DNA from: Streptosporangiaceae bacterium
GTDB lineage: Bacteria; Actinomycetota; Actinomycetes; Streptosporangiales; Streptosporangiaceae
Assembly (NCBI GenBank): GCA_019239975.1
Contig: JAFAZE010000015.1
Coordinates: forward strand, 1-64,000
Length of the DNA: 64,000 nucleotides
Direction: 5' to 3'
Shown here: piece after piece, positions 25,451 to 33,802 of the stretch
Numbering within the stretch: the first letter of the stretch is position 1
How the letters are laid out: each line of letters begins with the position of its first letter
Program-made: the position numbers and the translations under genes
Notes under the pieces: generated by a model
Databases searched by the model: none
What the model saw: the letters and a program-made list of their open reading frames with translations, nothing else
What the model was told of the DNA's origin: nothing

Positions 25451-25654
25451 CCCATGGTCCCACTCGGATCCCGAATCTCGGTTTCCCGTCTCCAGTAATT
25501 GAGACGCATGGCGGATCAGGCGGGTTTACACGTCTCGCGCAGATTTATCAGCTACGGCCGGCGGCTTATAGCATTTCATTTATTTTCATTCATGTCATAA
25601 CTTGAATGAGTTTAGAAGGCAATTTCCGCATATTTCGCCCAGCTCACGCTTAGG
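25451..25654. other. AT-rich intergenic stretch, likely promoter region
   Basis: This gap separates the GH92-like gene from the glycosylphosphotransferase, both on the minus strand. From 25560 to 25660 it is conspicuously AT-rich for this genome. A TATAAG on the minus strand at 25565-25570 could be a -10 element. A perfect 7-bp inverted repeat (TCATTCA 25586-25592, TGAATGA 25603-25609, 10-nt loop) lies just upstream of it. A break in the run of overlapping genes occurs here, so a new transcript probably starts here. Confidence 0.45.
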
Positions 25655-28078
25655 TTACATATGCAGCAAAAGGTGCATGGCCCCGGCTGGCTCTGCTGCC
25701 CTGAAGCGCACCAGCACGGTGCCGGCGGGCAGGCCCTTCAGCGTGACGACCTGCCCGCTGGAGACGTGCGACCAGTGGCCGGCTGGCAGCGCGGCGCCGT
25801 TCACCGTTACCGCTGCCGGCACGGCTGGCGCGCTCACCTTCGCCTGCGATGCGCCGCCGAGGGGGTCATTGCTGAACCGCAGGTAGGTGCTGCCGTCGGT
25901 GCTGGCGGAGAGCACCTCGCCGTCGCTTCCCGTTATGTACACCGGACCAATGCGTGACGGGCTGGCCGTCATACCGAAGGTCAGCGTGTTGCTGTGGCTG
26001 GCGAGCGTCTCGCCGGACAGGAACTGGCTGGGATACGCCAGGCCGTTGACCTTGATGGACGACACGTACGGGGTGGACGGCGAGTTGTCCCGTGCCTGGA
26101 CGACGGTGTCCCGCCGTCCGTGGATCACGGCCCTTGTCACCGCCGGGCTGTTGAGGACCCACTGCGCCCCCGGCGACTGAATCGGGTAGATGCCGAGGTT
26201 GGCGAGAACCTCCGCGCTGGCGTTGTCGGTGTAGTACAGCGAGCCGCTGCTGGGCAGGTTCTCCCACATGCTGAGCGAGCTGAACTCGGGAAGAAAGTAG
26301 TCCCGGATCACGTCCTGCGACACCCACGGGCTGTTCGCCGAGATGGCGAGGTAGGGCTGCACCAGCTGGTAATCGTTGTACCAGGCATTCGGAACGCGGT
26401 AGATGCTGGCGATCTTTGAACTCATTGTGGTGTCGCCGTAAATACCGGCGAGCCCCAGCGCGTCGTGCGGTTCGTCGAAAGCGTAGCTCGCGGTGTTTCC
26501 CTCGAACAGGCCAGCGTCAACCGGTGCCCAGCTGCCATCGGTGTTCCTGGCCTGGAAGATCATGCTGGCGGGGTTCCAGGTCTTGAGATAAGCCCTGCCC
26601 CAGGGGAGGTAGGTGTGGTAGGTGGCGGAGTCCCCGAGCACGTACCCGAGGTGCGCCAAGGCCTCCAGCTGCGTAGAGAACTCAAGGCCACGCGACAGGT
26701 AGTTGACGGTTCCGGTGTTCGCAGGAACATAGCCGTACTTGTAAAAGCCGCCCCTGATCAGGTACATGCTCGTCGCGTTCATACCCATGGTCGCCAGGAT
26801 CGCCGCCTCCGCGGCGTGGTAGTCAACGCCGGTCACACCCTCCAGCCGGGCGGCGAGGAAGAAATAGCTGAAGAACCCCCACTGCTGGCCGGACCACGCA
26901 TCGGGGGTGTACGGATCCCAGTTGCCCTCGAGAAATCCATCACGGTTGTACTGCGACAAATATGTGTTCAGCACATCCCGCATGACAGCCGGATCGATGA
27001 GTGTCAGGAACGCGTACACATTACGACCCTGATCGAACGAGCATCTGAAGTACCCGCCGCCCACCCGCGCCCACCAGACGGAGGATCCGATGGTGAGCAG
27101 CCTCGTACTCGGTGACACGGGTGTGTATCCCGGCCTGTTGTCGGTGACGTCGACAATGTTCGCGTACAGCGTGTACAGGCCGGTGTAGATCTCCTTCGCC
27201 GTGAGGGTGCTGGCGCTCTGCACGTCGATCCTGCCGAGCTTCGCGTTCCACGCATCCCTGAGGTGCCGCACCGCTCTGGTGAAGTCGAGGGTGCGGAACT
27301 CGCTGATGAAGTTGTGCCGCGCCCTGGACATGCTGGTCGCGGAGAGAGCCACCGCCACGGTGACCGGCGTCCTCGGCGCGAACGTGAGGTAACCGCCGGC
27401 ACCATCGCCGGCGATGCTCCGCGCACCGCTCCTCACCCCGCTGCCCGTGAACGTCCCGTGACCGGTAGCGGGGCTGCTGAACTTGATGTAGAAGTAGCAA
27501 GCCTGGCCGTCGCCGTTGCTCAAGGTCACTTCGGCCGTCTGACGGTCGGCATACATGAATGTGCTGCCCGACCAGGTGACGTACGAGTTCTCCACTTCCT
27601 GCACGAGAAGGTCCACCGCCTCATAAGAGGCGGCGTCGCTGAAGACATACCGGTACACGGCCACGTCAGGGGTGACCGTGAGCGCTACGGCCGACCCCTT
27701 GGCGGCGCTGCGGGAGCTGTAGGTGATGTTCGTCTCCGACGGGCTCGCGCCGACAGATGCGCGCCAGTCCGCGGTGCCCTTGTCGGCCACCTGGTCGACG
27801 GTTGGGTACAGCAGCAGTCCCCTGGTGACGCTGTCGGCTATCTCGCCCTGCGGTGTCGACCACAGACCAATGCGCCCCAGCGGGTAGCGCATGAAGACCT
27901 CGCCCGGGCCCTGGTCGTTGTCGACGAACCGCGTGTAGTCGGTGATGCGGAAGTTGCGGACCGTCTGAACGACCGATGGGCTGCAGCCCGTCAGCGAGAA
28001 CGTGGCGGTGAACAGCAGCGTCGCCAGCGCCGCCGTGGCAAAGCCGCGGGCGCGTACCCGCGAGGACCAGGTCATCAA
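25655..28078 (-). CDS. GH92-like glycoside hydrolase, predicted lipoprotein
   Basis: An 807-residue secreted protein. A signal peptide ends in a lipobox at Cys32 (SLTGC), so it is probably membrane-anchored. The body follows the GH92 (exo-alpha-mannosidase) pattern: an N-terminal beta-sandwich, then an (alpha/alpha)6 barrel with EIYTGLYTLYAN, EGNTASYAFDEPHDALGLAG and SLSMWENLPSSG, and a C-terminal strand region GIYPIQSPGAQWVLNSP. It is divergent, so activity and linkage are open. Start overlaps the stop of the downstream SDR by 4 nt in the coupled style. It would act on the exported polymer or on host-type mannans. Confidence 0.72.
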   Translation of the reverse strand: MMTWSSRVRARGFATAALATLLFTATFSLTGCSPSVVQTVRNFRITDYTRFVDNDQGPGEVFMRYPLGRIGLWSTPQGEIADSVTRGLLLYPTVDQVADKGTADWRASVGASPSETNITYSSRSAAKGSAVALTVTPDVAVYRYVFSDAASYEAVDLLVQEVENSYVTWSGSTFMYADRQTAEVTLSNGDGQACYFYIKFSSPATGHGTFTGSGVRSGARSIAGDGAGGYLTFAPRTPVTVAVALSATSMSRARHNFISEFRTLDFTRAVRHLRDAWNAKLGRIDVQSASTLTAKEIYTGLYTLYANIVDVTDNRPGYTPVSPSTRLLTIGSSVWWARVGGGYFRCSFDQGRNVYAFLTLIDPAVMRDVLNTYLSQYNRDGFLEGNWDPYTPDAWSGQQWGFFSYFFLAARLEGVTGVDYHAAEAAILATMGMNATSMYLIRGGFYKYGYVPANTGTVNYLSRGLEFSTQLEALAHLGYVLGDSATYHTYLPWGRAYLKTWNPASMIFQARNTDGSWAPVDAGLFEGNTASYAFDEPHDALGLAGIYGDTTMSSKIASIYRVPNAWYNDYQLVQPYLAISANSPWVSQDVIRDYFLPEFSSLSMWENLPSSGSLYYTDNASAEVLANLGIYPIQSPGAQWVLNSPAVTRAVIHGRRDTVVQARDNSPSTPYVSSIKVNGLAYPSQFLSGETLASHSNTLTFGMTASPSRIGPVYITGSDGEVLSASTDGSTYLRFSNDPLGGASQAKVSAPAVPAAVTVNGAALPAGHWSHVSSGQVVTLKGLPAGTVLVRFRAAEPAGAMHLLLHM

Positions 28079-29103
28079 GCGAGGAGATCCTGAGCGAAGG
28101 CATCCGGATGTGAGCCGCGCTTTCCCTGCGCCCGGTACCAGGCGGCGGCCAGGCGCACGCCGTCGCGGATCGTTACCTGAGGCGTGTAGCCGAGCTCGCC
28201 CCGGGCCTTGTCGATGGCGTGCCGGTTGTCTGTGCCGAATAGCTTGACCCCCAGGCGGGTGAGGATGGGCTGCTGCTGCGAGCCGGACAGTGACGCCAGG
28301 CGCTCGGCAGTGCCGCCCGCGGCGTACAGGGCACGGTACGGCACGTGGACGGTCGGAGGGCTGACGCCGATGTCGTGGGCCATCGCCTCCAGGAGCTGCT
28401 GCTGCGTCAGCGGGCGGTCGTTGCTGATGTTGTATGCCTGGCCGACCGCATGAGCGCAGTCGAGCGCCAGCAGCAGTCCCTGCACGACGTCGGTGACGTA
28501 GACGAACGGCAGGGCGTTGTCGCCCCGGCCGACGATGACGCCCTTGCCGGCCCGCAGCCGGTCCGCCATCCGGCCAAAGTTCAGGCGGTCGCCTGGGCCA
28601 AAGAACTCCCCTGGCCGGAGGATCACGGCCGGCAAGTGATCCTCGGCGATCATCCGCTGCACGACCAGATCGCCCCCGGCCTTGGTAAGAGCGTTCGGCT
28701 CGCGAAACGGCCTGAGAAGGAAATCCTCGCGTGCGGGCCTACCCAGATCCATTCCGTAGACGGTCCACGAACTGACGTGCACGAGGCGCTTGACGCCTTC
28801 GGCGAGGGCAGCGCGGCAGACGTTCCTGGTGCCAACTACATTAATCGCGCGATATTCTTCGATAGGCCGCCAGACGCTCGTCATGCTGGCGAGGTGTACT
28901 ATCGCCGCGACGCCGCTCATCGGCGGTGCCAGCGAATCCGGCCAGCGGACATCACCGCGGTGGACCGCAACACCACGGCGGCGGAGCCAGCGTATGTCCT
29001 CCTCCGGCAGCGCAAGCACGCGCACGCCCTCGCCCCGGTCTTGCAGCGCAGCCACGAGGTGCCGGCCAAGCAGGCCATTGCCTCCGGTGATCAATACGTC
29101 CAT
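28075..29103 (-). CDS. SDR epimerase-like protein lacking the catalytic Tyr
   Basis: A 342-residue extended SDR, tandem paralogue of the next gene. The NAD motif TGGNGLLGRH (6-15) and SSWTVYG (111-117) are intact and Lys141 is present, but the catalytic Tyr position (137) reads Asn: EPNALTK, where the neighbour has EPYSITK. The codon at 28693-28695 is AAC on the minus strand. It may bind NAD and substrate but not catalyse by the usual mechanism, or act as a partner subunit. Its stop overlaps the GH92 gene start. Confidence 0.78.
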   Translation of the reverse strand: MDVLITGGNGLLGRHLVAALQDRGEGVRVLALPEEDIRWLRRRGVAVHRGDVRWPDSLAPPMSGVAAIVHLASMTSVWRPIEEYRAINVVGTRNVCRAALAEGVKRLVHVSSWTVYGMDLGRPAREDFLLRPFREPNALTKAGGDLVVQRMIAEDHLPAVILRPGEFFGPGDRLNFGRMADRLRAGKGVIVGRGDNALPFVYVTDVVQGLLLALDCAHAVGQAYNISNDRPLTQQQLLEAMAHDIGVSPPTVHVPYRALYAAGGTAERLASLSGSQQQPILTRLGVKLFGTDNRHAIDKARGELGYTPQVTIRDGVRLAAAWYRAQGKRGSHPDAFAQDLLA

Positions 29104-29115
29104 GGCGCTGCACCC

Positions 29116-30144
29116 CTAGACGCCTTCCCGTACGATCCCCGCCGCATGTGCCGAATCCTCACGATCGCGCCTCCGGTACCATTCGGCTGCCAGCCGCACG
29201 CCTTCCCCGAGGTCAACTCGAGGTTCGTAGCCCAACTGACGGCGAGCCTTATCGACTACGTGCCGGTTGTCCGTACCAAATAGCGCCACGCCATGCCGGG
29301 TCACGAGGGGATCGCGCTGCGACCGGGTGAGCATCGCAATACGTTCGGCAGCGTATGCGGCAGCATAAAGCGCACGGTATGGCACGTGGAGACGTGGGGG
29401 CTTCGCGCCAATTTCATGGGCGATTGCATTCAGAAGCTGCTGTTGGGTGAGTGGGCGGTCGTTGGCGATGTTGTATGCTTGGCCAATCGCATCATCGTTC
29501 TCCAGTGCGAGCAGGAGCCCCTGGACCACGTCCGTGACGAAGACGAATGGGACGGCATTGTTGCCTTTGCCGACAATGACGCGCCGACCGCCAATCAGCC
29601 GGTCTGCCGTTCGGCCGAAGTTGAGCTGATCACCTGGCCCGAAGATCGTACCCGGCCTTACAATGACGGCCCGCAGGCGATCCTCGTTGATCATCCTCTG
29701 CACGGCCCTGTCTCCGGCCGCTTTGGTAATCGAGTAGGGTTCCGGCAATGGCTTCAGCGCGAAGTCCTCGCGCACAGGCCTGCCCAGGCTCATGCCGTAA
29801 ACGGTCCACGAGCTGACGTGGACGAGCCGGGCTTTTGCCGCCAGGACCGCTCGGCAGACGTTCTTGGTCCCGCTGACGTTGACAGCGTAATACTCCTCCA
29901 TCGGCCGCCAAACGCCCATCATGCCAGCTAGGTGGACCACTCGTTCCACTCCGTGCATTGGCGCGGCAAGCGTGTCCGGCTCGCGGATATCCCCCGTGTG
30001 GACCACGACCTCGCGTGCCTCAAGCCAGCGCGTGTCCTCGGTGGGCAGGGCGAGTACCCGTACGCTGTTCCCCCGGTCTTGCAGAGCCGGGACAAGATGC
30101 CTTCCCACGAAGCCATTGCCTCCAATGACAAGGATCTCACTCAT
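29116..30144 (-). CDS. NAD-dependent epimerase/dehydratase (extended SDR)
   Basis: A 342-residue paralogue of the preceding gene, aligning without gaps over most of its length. IGGNGFVGRH is the NAD site; Tyr137/Lys141 in EPYSITK are the catalytic pair; WTVYGM precedes them. ATG 30144 overlaps the next gene's stop (ATGA); the longer frame to 30192 is rejected for that reason. Likely modifies a nucleotide sugar or 3-beta-hydroxysteroid-like substrate; only the fold is certain. Confidence 0.82.
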   Translation of the reverse strand: MSEILVIGGNGFVGRHLVPALQDRGNSVRVLALPTEDTRWLEAREVVVHTGDIREPDTLAAPMHGVERVVHLAGMMGVWRPMEEYYAVNVSGTKNVCRAVLAAKARLVHVSSWTVYGMSLGRPVREDFALKPLPEPYSITKAAGDRAVQRMINEDRLRAVIVRPGTIFGPGDQLNFGRTADRLIGGRRVIVGKGNNAVPFVFVTDVVQGLLLALENDDAIGQAYNIANDRPLTQQQLLNAIAHEIGAKPPRLHVPYRALYAAAYAAERIAMLTRSQRDPLVTRHGVALFGTDNRHVVDKARRQLGYEPRVDLGEGVRLAAEWYRRRDREDSAHAAGIVREGV

Positions 30145-31154
30145 GCTCTCACCTCTGCTTCCATGGCATGCCCGTAGACCGCGCGATACCACATGACGCT
30201 GCGTCTGACGCCATCGGCTAGATCGACCGTCGGCTGGAAACCGAGCTCTAGCCGCGCTCGGCCAATGTCGAAGCGGTTCTCGCCTCCTAGCAGCCGGATA
30301 CCGTAACGCATGAGCGGTGGCGGCTGCCGTCTGCGAGCCAGGTGCCCGAGTGTCTCTGCCGCGGCGCCCAGCATAACGGCCGGTTTGCAGGGAATTCGCC
30401 TCGCTGGCGCCGGGACTCCGAGCTCAGAAGCGATGGCGGCAAGGAAATCACGTTGCGTCACTGGCTCATCGTTGACAAGTAGGTACGACCTGCCTTCCGC
30501 GTCGGCCGCCTCGCTGGCCAGCACAATGCCCTGCGCTACGTCGCCTACATAGATCAACGGCAGGTGATTTTGCCCGGAGCCGACCATGAGCATTCGGCCT
30601 TTCTCTATCGTCCGCGCGACGCGCGCGAAACTCGCTCCATCACCGGGGCCGTAGATCCAGCCGGGCCGGACGATCGTGACTGGTGCGCCATCCTCCATGA
30701 TCATGCGCCGCAGCAGTCGCTCCGCTGCAACCTTCGACCGGCTGTATGGGTTGGGTGAGTCTCTCAACGGCGCATTCTCATCGGCCGTACCGCGCACATC
30801 TATCCCATGAACAGTGATCGAGCTGACATGCACTATACGTCGAACGCCCATGGCCAGGGCAGCATTCACGAGGTTCTCGAGTCCGTGCACATTCGCCCGC
30901 TGGAATTCAGCCTTCGGGCCCCACGTCCCGGTACGGGCCGCGCAGTGAATGACGCAATCTACCCCAGTTAGGGCAGGTGTGATCGCGGAGCGATCGCAGA
31001 CGTCGGCAGTGTAGATATCAGCGTCGGCCTGCGTCAGCGAGCTCGCGCCGGTGCTTGGGTGAATAAGCGCGCGCGGCCGCATGCCGCGCGTGATAAGCAG
31101 GGCAGTGACGTGGCTGCCGAGGAAGCCCGCCGCTCCTGTTACGAGGACCGTCAT
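30141..31154 (-). CDS. NAD-dependent epimerase/dehydratase (extended SDR)
   Basis: A 337-residue extended SDR. VTGAAGFLGSH binds NAD; NPYSRSKVAAE holds Tyr and Lys; HVSSITVHG the Ser. It is more distant from the two SDRs that follow it but shares their architecture (GPGDGASFARVARTIEKG then IYVGDVAQGI). The start ATG 31154 lies inside the end of the flippase-like gene, giving a 137-nt overlap. A later start is not possible because the NAD motif begins at residue 5. Confidence 0.82.
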   Translation of the reverse strand: MTVLVTGAAGFLGSHVTALLITRGMRPRALIHPSTGASSLTQADADIYTADVCDRSAITPALTGVDCVIHCAARTGTWGPKAEFQRANVHGLENLVNAALAMGVRRIVHVSSITVHGIDVRGTADENAPLRDSPNPYSRSKVAAERLLRRMIMEDGAPVTIVRPGWIYGPGDGASFARVARTIEKGRMLMVGSGQNHLPLIYVGDVAQGIVLASEAADAEGRSYLLVNDEPVTQRDFLAAIASELGVPAPARRIPCKPAVMLGAAAETLGHLARRRQPPPLMRYGIRLLGGENRFDIGRARLELGFQPTVDLADGVRRSVMWYRAVYGHAMEAEVRA

Positions 31155-32202
31155 CGTCTTTCCAATCTTCGTGACTCTGTGCCAGTTGCAAAGTGCTTCT
31201 CAAAGTCAGGCTCATCCCGCTCAGGCACGCCAGGCCAGCACACGTCATGAGAATTCCTGTCCACGGGTGGGAGAACAGGAACATTGCGCCCACTCCGGCA
31301 CGACTGACCCGGAATATGCCGGAGAAAATGAGCAAGCCGATGAGTTCGTTGCTTCCTACCTGTCCGGGTAGCGAGGGCAGGACGAACGACAAGTTATACA
31401 AGGTATATCCGCAGAGCACGACCAGAAGGGGGACGGTCACTCCGACCGCCCTGAACGCAAGCAGGCAGAAGAGCGCATCGACGCCCAGCGCGAGAACGGT
31501 GTACATGGCGGCGATGAACAGTATCCGAGGGCGCCGGATGAGCGACATAAGAGTGTCAATGAACCCGGAGATGAATGGCCTGACGTGGGCCCGCACGCTG
31601 CCCCGCAGAAATGTCTCTAGAGGCCAAGCGAGAAGCGCCACGGCTCTGTCGCGCCACCATGCGGCCATGGCCAGGAATCCGACGCCGAGGCAGACAGCCG
31701 CCACCGCCCCCACAAGCACCAGCCAGAGCGGCCGGCTTAGGCGCAGGCCTGCGAACGGCATCAGCAGAAGAAGGGCCGCCGCAGGCAGAAGGTCCATGGA
31801 TTTGTCCATGCTCACTGCTGCCAATGATTCGTTGACGGGGATCCCGTTTGAGCGCCGCAGCAGCAGGCTCATCGCGATCTCGCCACCGCGGACCGGCAGC
31901 AGCCAGTTGAGGAAGATGGCGATCTGGTAGATGGCAGCCGCCCGCCGGACGCTTACCTGACTGGGCGTCAGCAGGCACCTCCATCGCATGGCCCGAATGA
32001 CGTAGGCGGCGAGGAACGTGACCCCGCACAAGAGGCCGATGCCAAGGTTGAGATGCGTTAGGCGCTGATAGACCGCGCCAGCGTTCACCAGTCGAAGGAA
32101 GGCCGCTATCAGTACTGCTCCGACGGACAGGCCTATACTCACCCGCAGCGCCAGAGTGCGGACCCGGGCGGTGCGGCCGCGTGCTGTCGCAGCTAGATCC
32201 AC
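31018..32202 (-). CDS. Flippase-like membrane protein (LPG synthase TM family)
   Basis: A 394-residue integral membrane protein with about eight helices (25-45, 50-70, 130-180, 235-330). Motifs typical of the lysylphosphatidylglycerol-synthase transmembrane family are seen: RAMRWRCLL, NWLLPVRGGEIAMSLLL and SFVLPSLPGQVGSNE. Family members are proposed to flip lipid-linked substrates. Starts with GTG 32202, sharing one base with the upstream TAG. The last 45 or so codons run into the SDR gene in another frame and look unlike protein (Arg/His/Pro-rich), so the true C-terminus may have been displaced by an indel. Confidence 0.75.
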   Translation of the reverse strand: MDLAATARGRTARVRTLALRVSIGLSVGAVLIAAFLRLVNAGAVYQRLTHLNLGIGLLCGVTFLAAYVIRAMRWRCLLTPSQVSVRRAAAIYQIAIFLNWLLPVRGGEIAMSLLLRRSNGIPVNESLAAVSMDKSMDLLPAAALLLLMPFAGLRLSRPLWLVLVGAVAAVCLGVGFLAMAAWWRDRAVALLAWPLETFLRGSVRAHVRPFISGFIDTLMSLIRRPRILFIAAMYTVLALGVDALFCLLAFRAVGVTVPLLVVLCGYTLYNLSFVLPSLPGQVGSNELIGLLIFSGIFRVSRAGVGAMFLFSHPWTGILMTCAGLACLSGMSLTLRSTLQLAQSHEDWKDDDGPRNRSGGLPRQPRHCPAYHARHAAARAYSPKHRRELADAGRR

Positions 32203-32732
32203 TAGGCCGATCCCCTCGAGCGCTCATGCGCGGCCTTGTGGCACCGGCCACACAGGGAGATCAGGTTGTGGACCCGATATGAGGGCAGCAGCCTCGGCTG
32301 CCGCGAGACATGTGCGGTCACGGATGGCAGTGCCGCCCCGCACACCTGGCATGCGTACCTGTCCCGAGCCAGGGCCGCGGATCGCGTCCGATCCATGTGA
32401 GCGACGTGATGCACATCCAGCGCGACGTGCAGTCCCATGCCCAGGGCTACGGGCAGCAGCCGTCGCTGGCGGAGCCCGAGCAGAAAGATGACGAGGAGGG
32501 CCGCGGGAGCGTGCAGGGCTCGCGTCGCAGGGCCCTGGGGAGGGTCTGCCTGATTGAAGAAATGCACCGCAGCTACCGGGCCAAGGCATCGCTGCCGCAG
32601 GCAGAACCAGGCGTAGTGATCGACATCGATGAGCACGCCGCCCGCCCAGAAACCCAGTGCGCCGCGGCCAGTGAACGGAGCCGCGAGCACCGCGCCCGCC
32701 GAAGAGATCAGGACGTGATCCCGAACTCGCAC
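32202..32732 (-). CDS. Membrane protein with C-terminal HNH-type zinc site
   Basis: A 176-residue protein of unknown function. Residues 8-110 are hydrophobic and carry IDVDHYAW (35-42) and LHVALDVHH (101-109), reminiscent of membrane-bound metal-dependent hydrolases (YdjM-like), with possible metal ligands. Residues 125-170 form an HNH-like unit: CQVC at 128-131, HNLISLCGRCHKAAHE with CxxC-H around 161-169. GTG 32732 follows GGGGAAGGAAG and is preferred; it overlaps the SDR gene by 25 nt. The longer frame to 32993 would lie inside that SDR. Confidence 0.6.
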   Translation of the reverse strand: MRVRDHVLISSAGAVLAAPFTGRGALGFWAGGVLIDVDHYAWFCLRQRCLGPVAAVHFFNQADPPQGPATRALHAPAALLVIFLLGLRQRRLLPVALGMGLHVALDVHHVAHMDRTRSAALARDRYACQVCGAALPSVTAHVSRQPRLLPSYRVHNLISLCGRCHKAAHERSRGSA

Positions 32733-33802
32733 TGCCGCACTTCCTTCCCCGTACTGGCTCGTGACGTCGCTTCTGGCGGCAGGTACCCGCGCTGCCTGTA
32801 CCAGGCCACTGTCCGAGCGACTCCGGTTGACAGGTCGGTCGCCGCAGCGAAGCCGAGCATGCGCAAGGCCTTGGAGACGTCGTACACGCGACTGTGCGTC
32901 AGAAAGTCGAGCCTGCTGCGCGTCAGCGGAACCCGGTGTTTCAGGCCAGCCGGAAGCCGGCCGGCAAGCCCGGCCACCGTTCGGGCAGCGCAAACAGGTA
33001 TGTATCCCGGCGGCAACCGGGTGCCTTCAGCCCGGGCGATCGCGTCCGCCAGATCGCTTATCGTTACGGGCTCCTTTCCCGCCAGGTGGAAGCACTCGCT
33101 AAGTGCTGCTCTTCGCTGCCCGCACTGGACCAGCGCCTCGGTAATATCGTCGATGTAGACCGGATGCAGCCAGACTTTCCTGCGGCCGATAGGGCGGAAA
33201 CGACGGCGGAGAATCACTTGGAAGAACGGAAGCAGATGAATATCCCCTGGCCCGTAAACGAGCCCAGGCCTGGCGATGACAGCCGGAAAGCCATCCCGGC
33301 AACGACGCCGGACCTCCGCCTCGGCCCTCGCCTTCGCTAGCTCGTAGACGTTTGCCGGCCGGAACAGAGCCTCTTCGCCCACCGGCTTGTCACCGGTCAC
33401 CCCGAGGACCCCTGTCGTGCTGCAATAGACGAGCCGTTCGAAACCTGACGCTTTCTCGCAGCAGTCGAGCACCAGTTCCGTACCCAGTACGTGCGTCTGC
33501 CGGTATTCCACAGCTGGGATGCCCGGGAGCAGCAGCGGTCCGGCGAGGTGGAAGACGACCTGCATGCCGTCCACCGCGGTTTGGACAGCAGCCTCGTCGG
33601 TTATATCGCCCACGGTGATTTCCGCGCCCAGATCCGCCAGTGGCTTCGCCTTGGCCAGCGATCGCGCAAGGACACGTACCCGCACACCGTCGAAGAGGAG
33701 ACGCCGGGTCAAGCTGGCACCCAGGAAACCGGTCCCGCCTGTGACGAGCGCTGCCACGCACGGCGTTGCTGGAGCCCCGGTACCTGCAGGATGCCATGTC
33801 AT
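32708..33802 (-). CDS. NAD-dependent epimerase/dehydratase (extended SDR)
   Basis: A 364-residue extended SDR. VTGGTGFLGASLTRRLL is the NAD site; YCSTTGVLG the Ser strand; NVYELAKARAE holds Tyr and Lys. GPGDIHLLPFFQVI and HPVYIDDITEAL are typical of the 3-beta-HSD/epimerase group. ATG 33802 overlaps the radical SAM stop (ATGA), giving coupling with that enzyme. An upstream-extended frame to 34108 lies inside the radical SAM gene and is rejected. Confidence 0.83.
   Translation of the reverse strand: MTWHPAGTGAPATPCVAALVTGGTGFLGASLTRRLLFDGVRVRVLARSLAKAKPLADLGAEITVGDITDEAAVQTAVDGMQVVFHLAGPLLLPGIPAVEYRQTHVLGTELVLDCCEKASGFERLVYCSTTGVLGVTGDKPVGEEALFRPANVYELAKARAEAEVRRRCRDGFPAVIARPGLVYGPGDIHLLPFFQVILRRRFRPIGRRKVWLHPVYIDDITEALVQCGQRRAALSECFHLAGKEPVTISDLADAIARAEGTRLPPGYIPVCAARTVAGLAGRLPAGLKHRVPLTRSRLDFLTHSRVYDVSKALRMLGFAAATDLSTGVARTVAWYRQRGYLPPEATSRASTGKEVRQCEFGITS

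Noticed and set aside
32733-32993. Longer N-terminus for the HNH membrane protein
   Set aside because: Lies inside the SDR coding sequence and lacks membrane or domain character.
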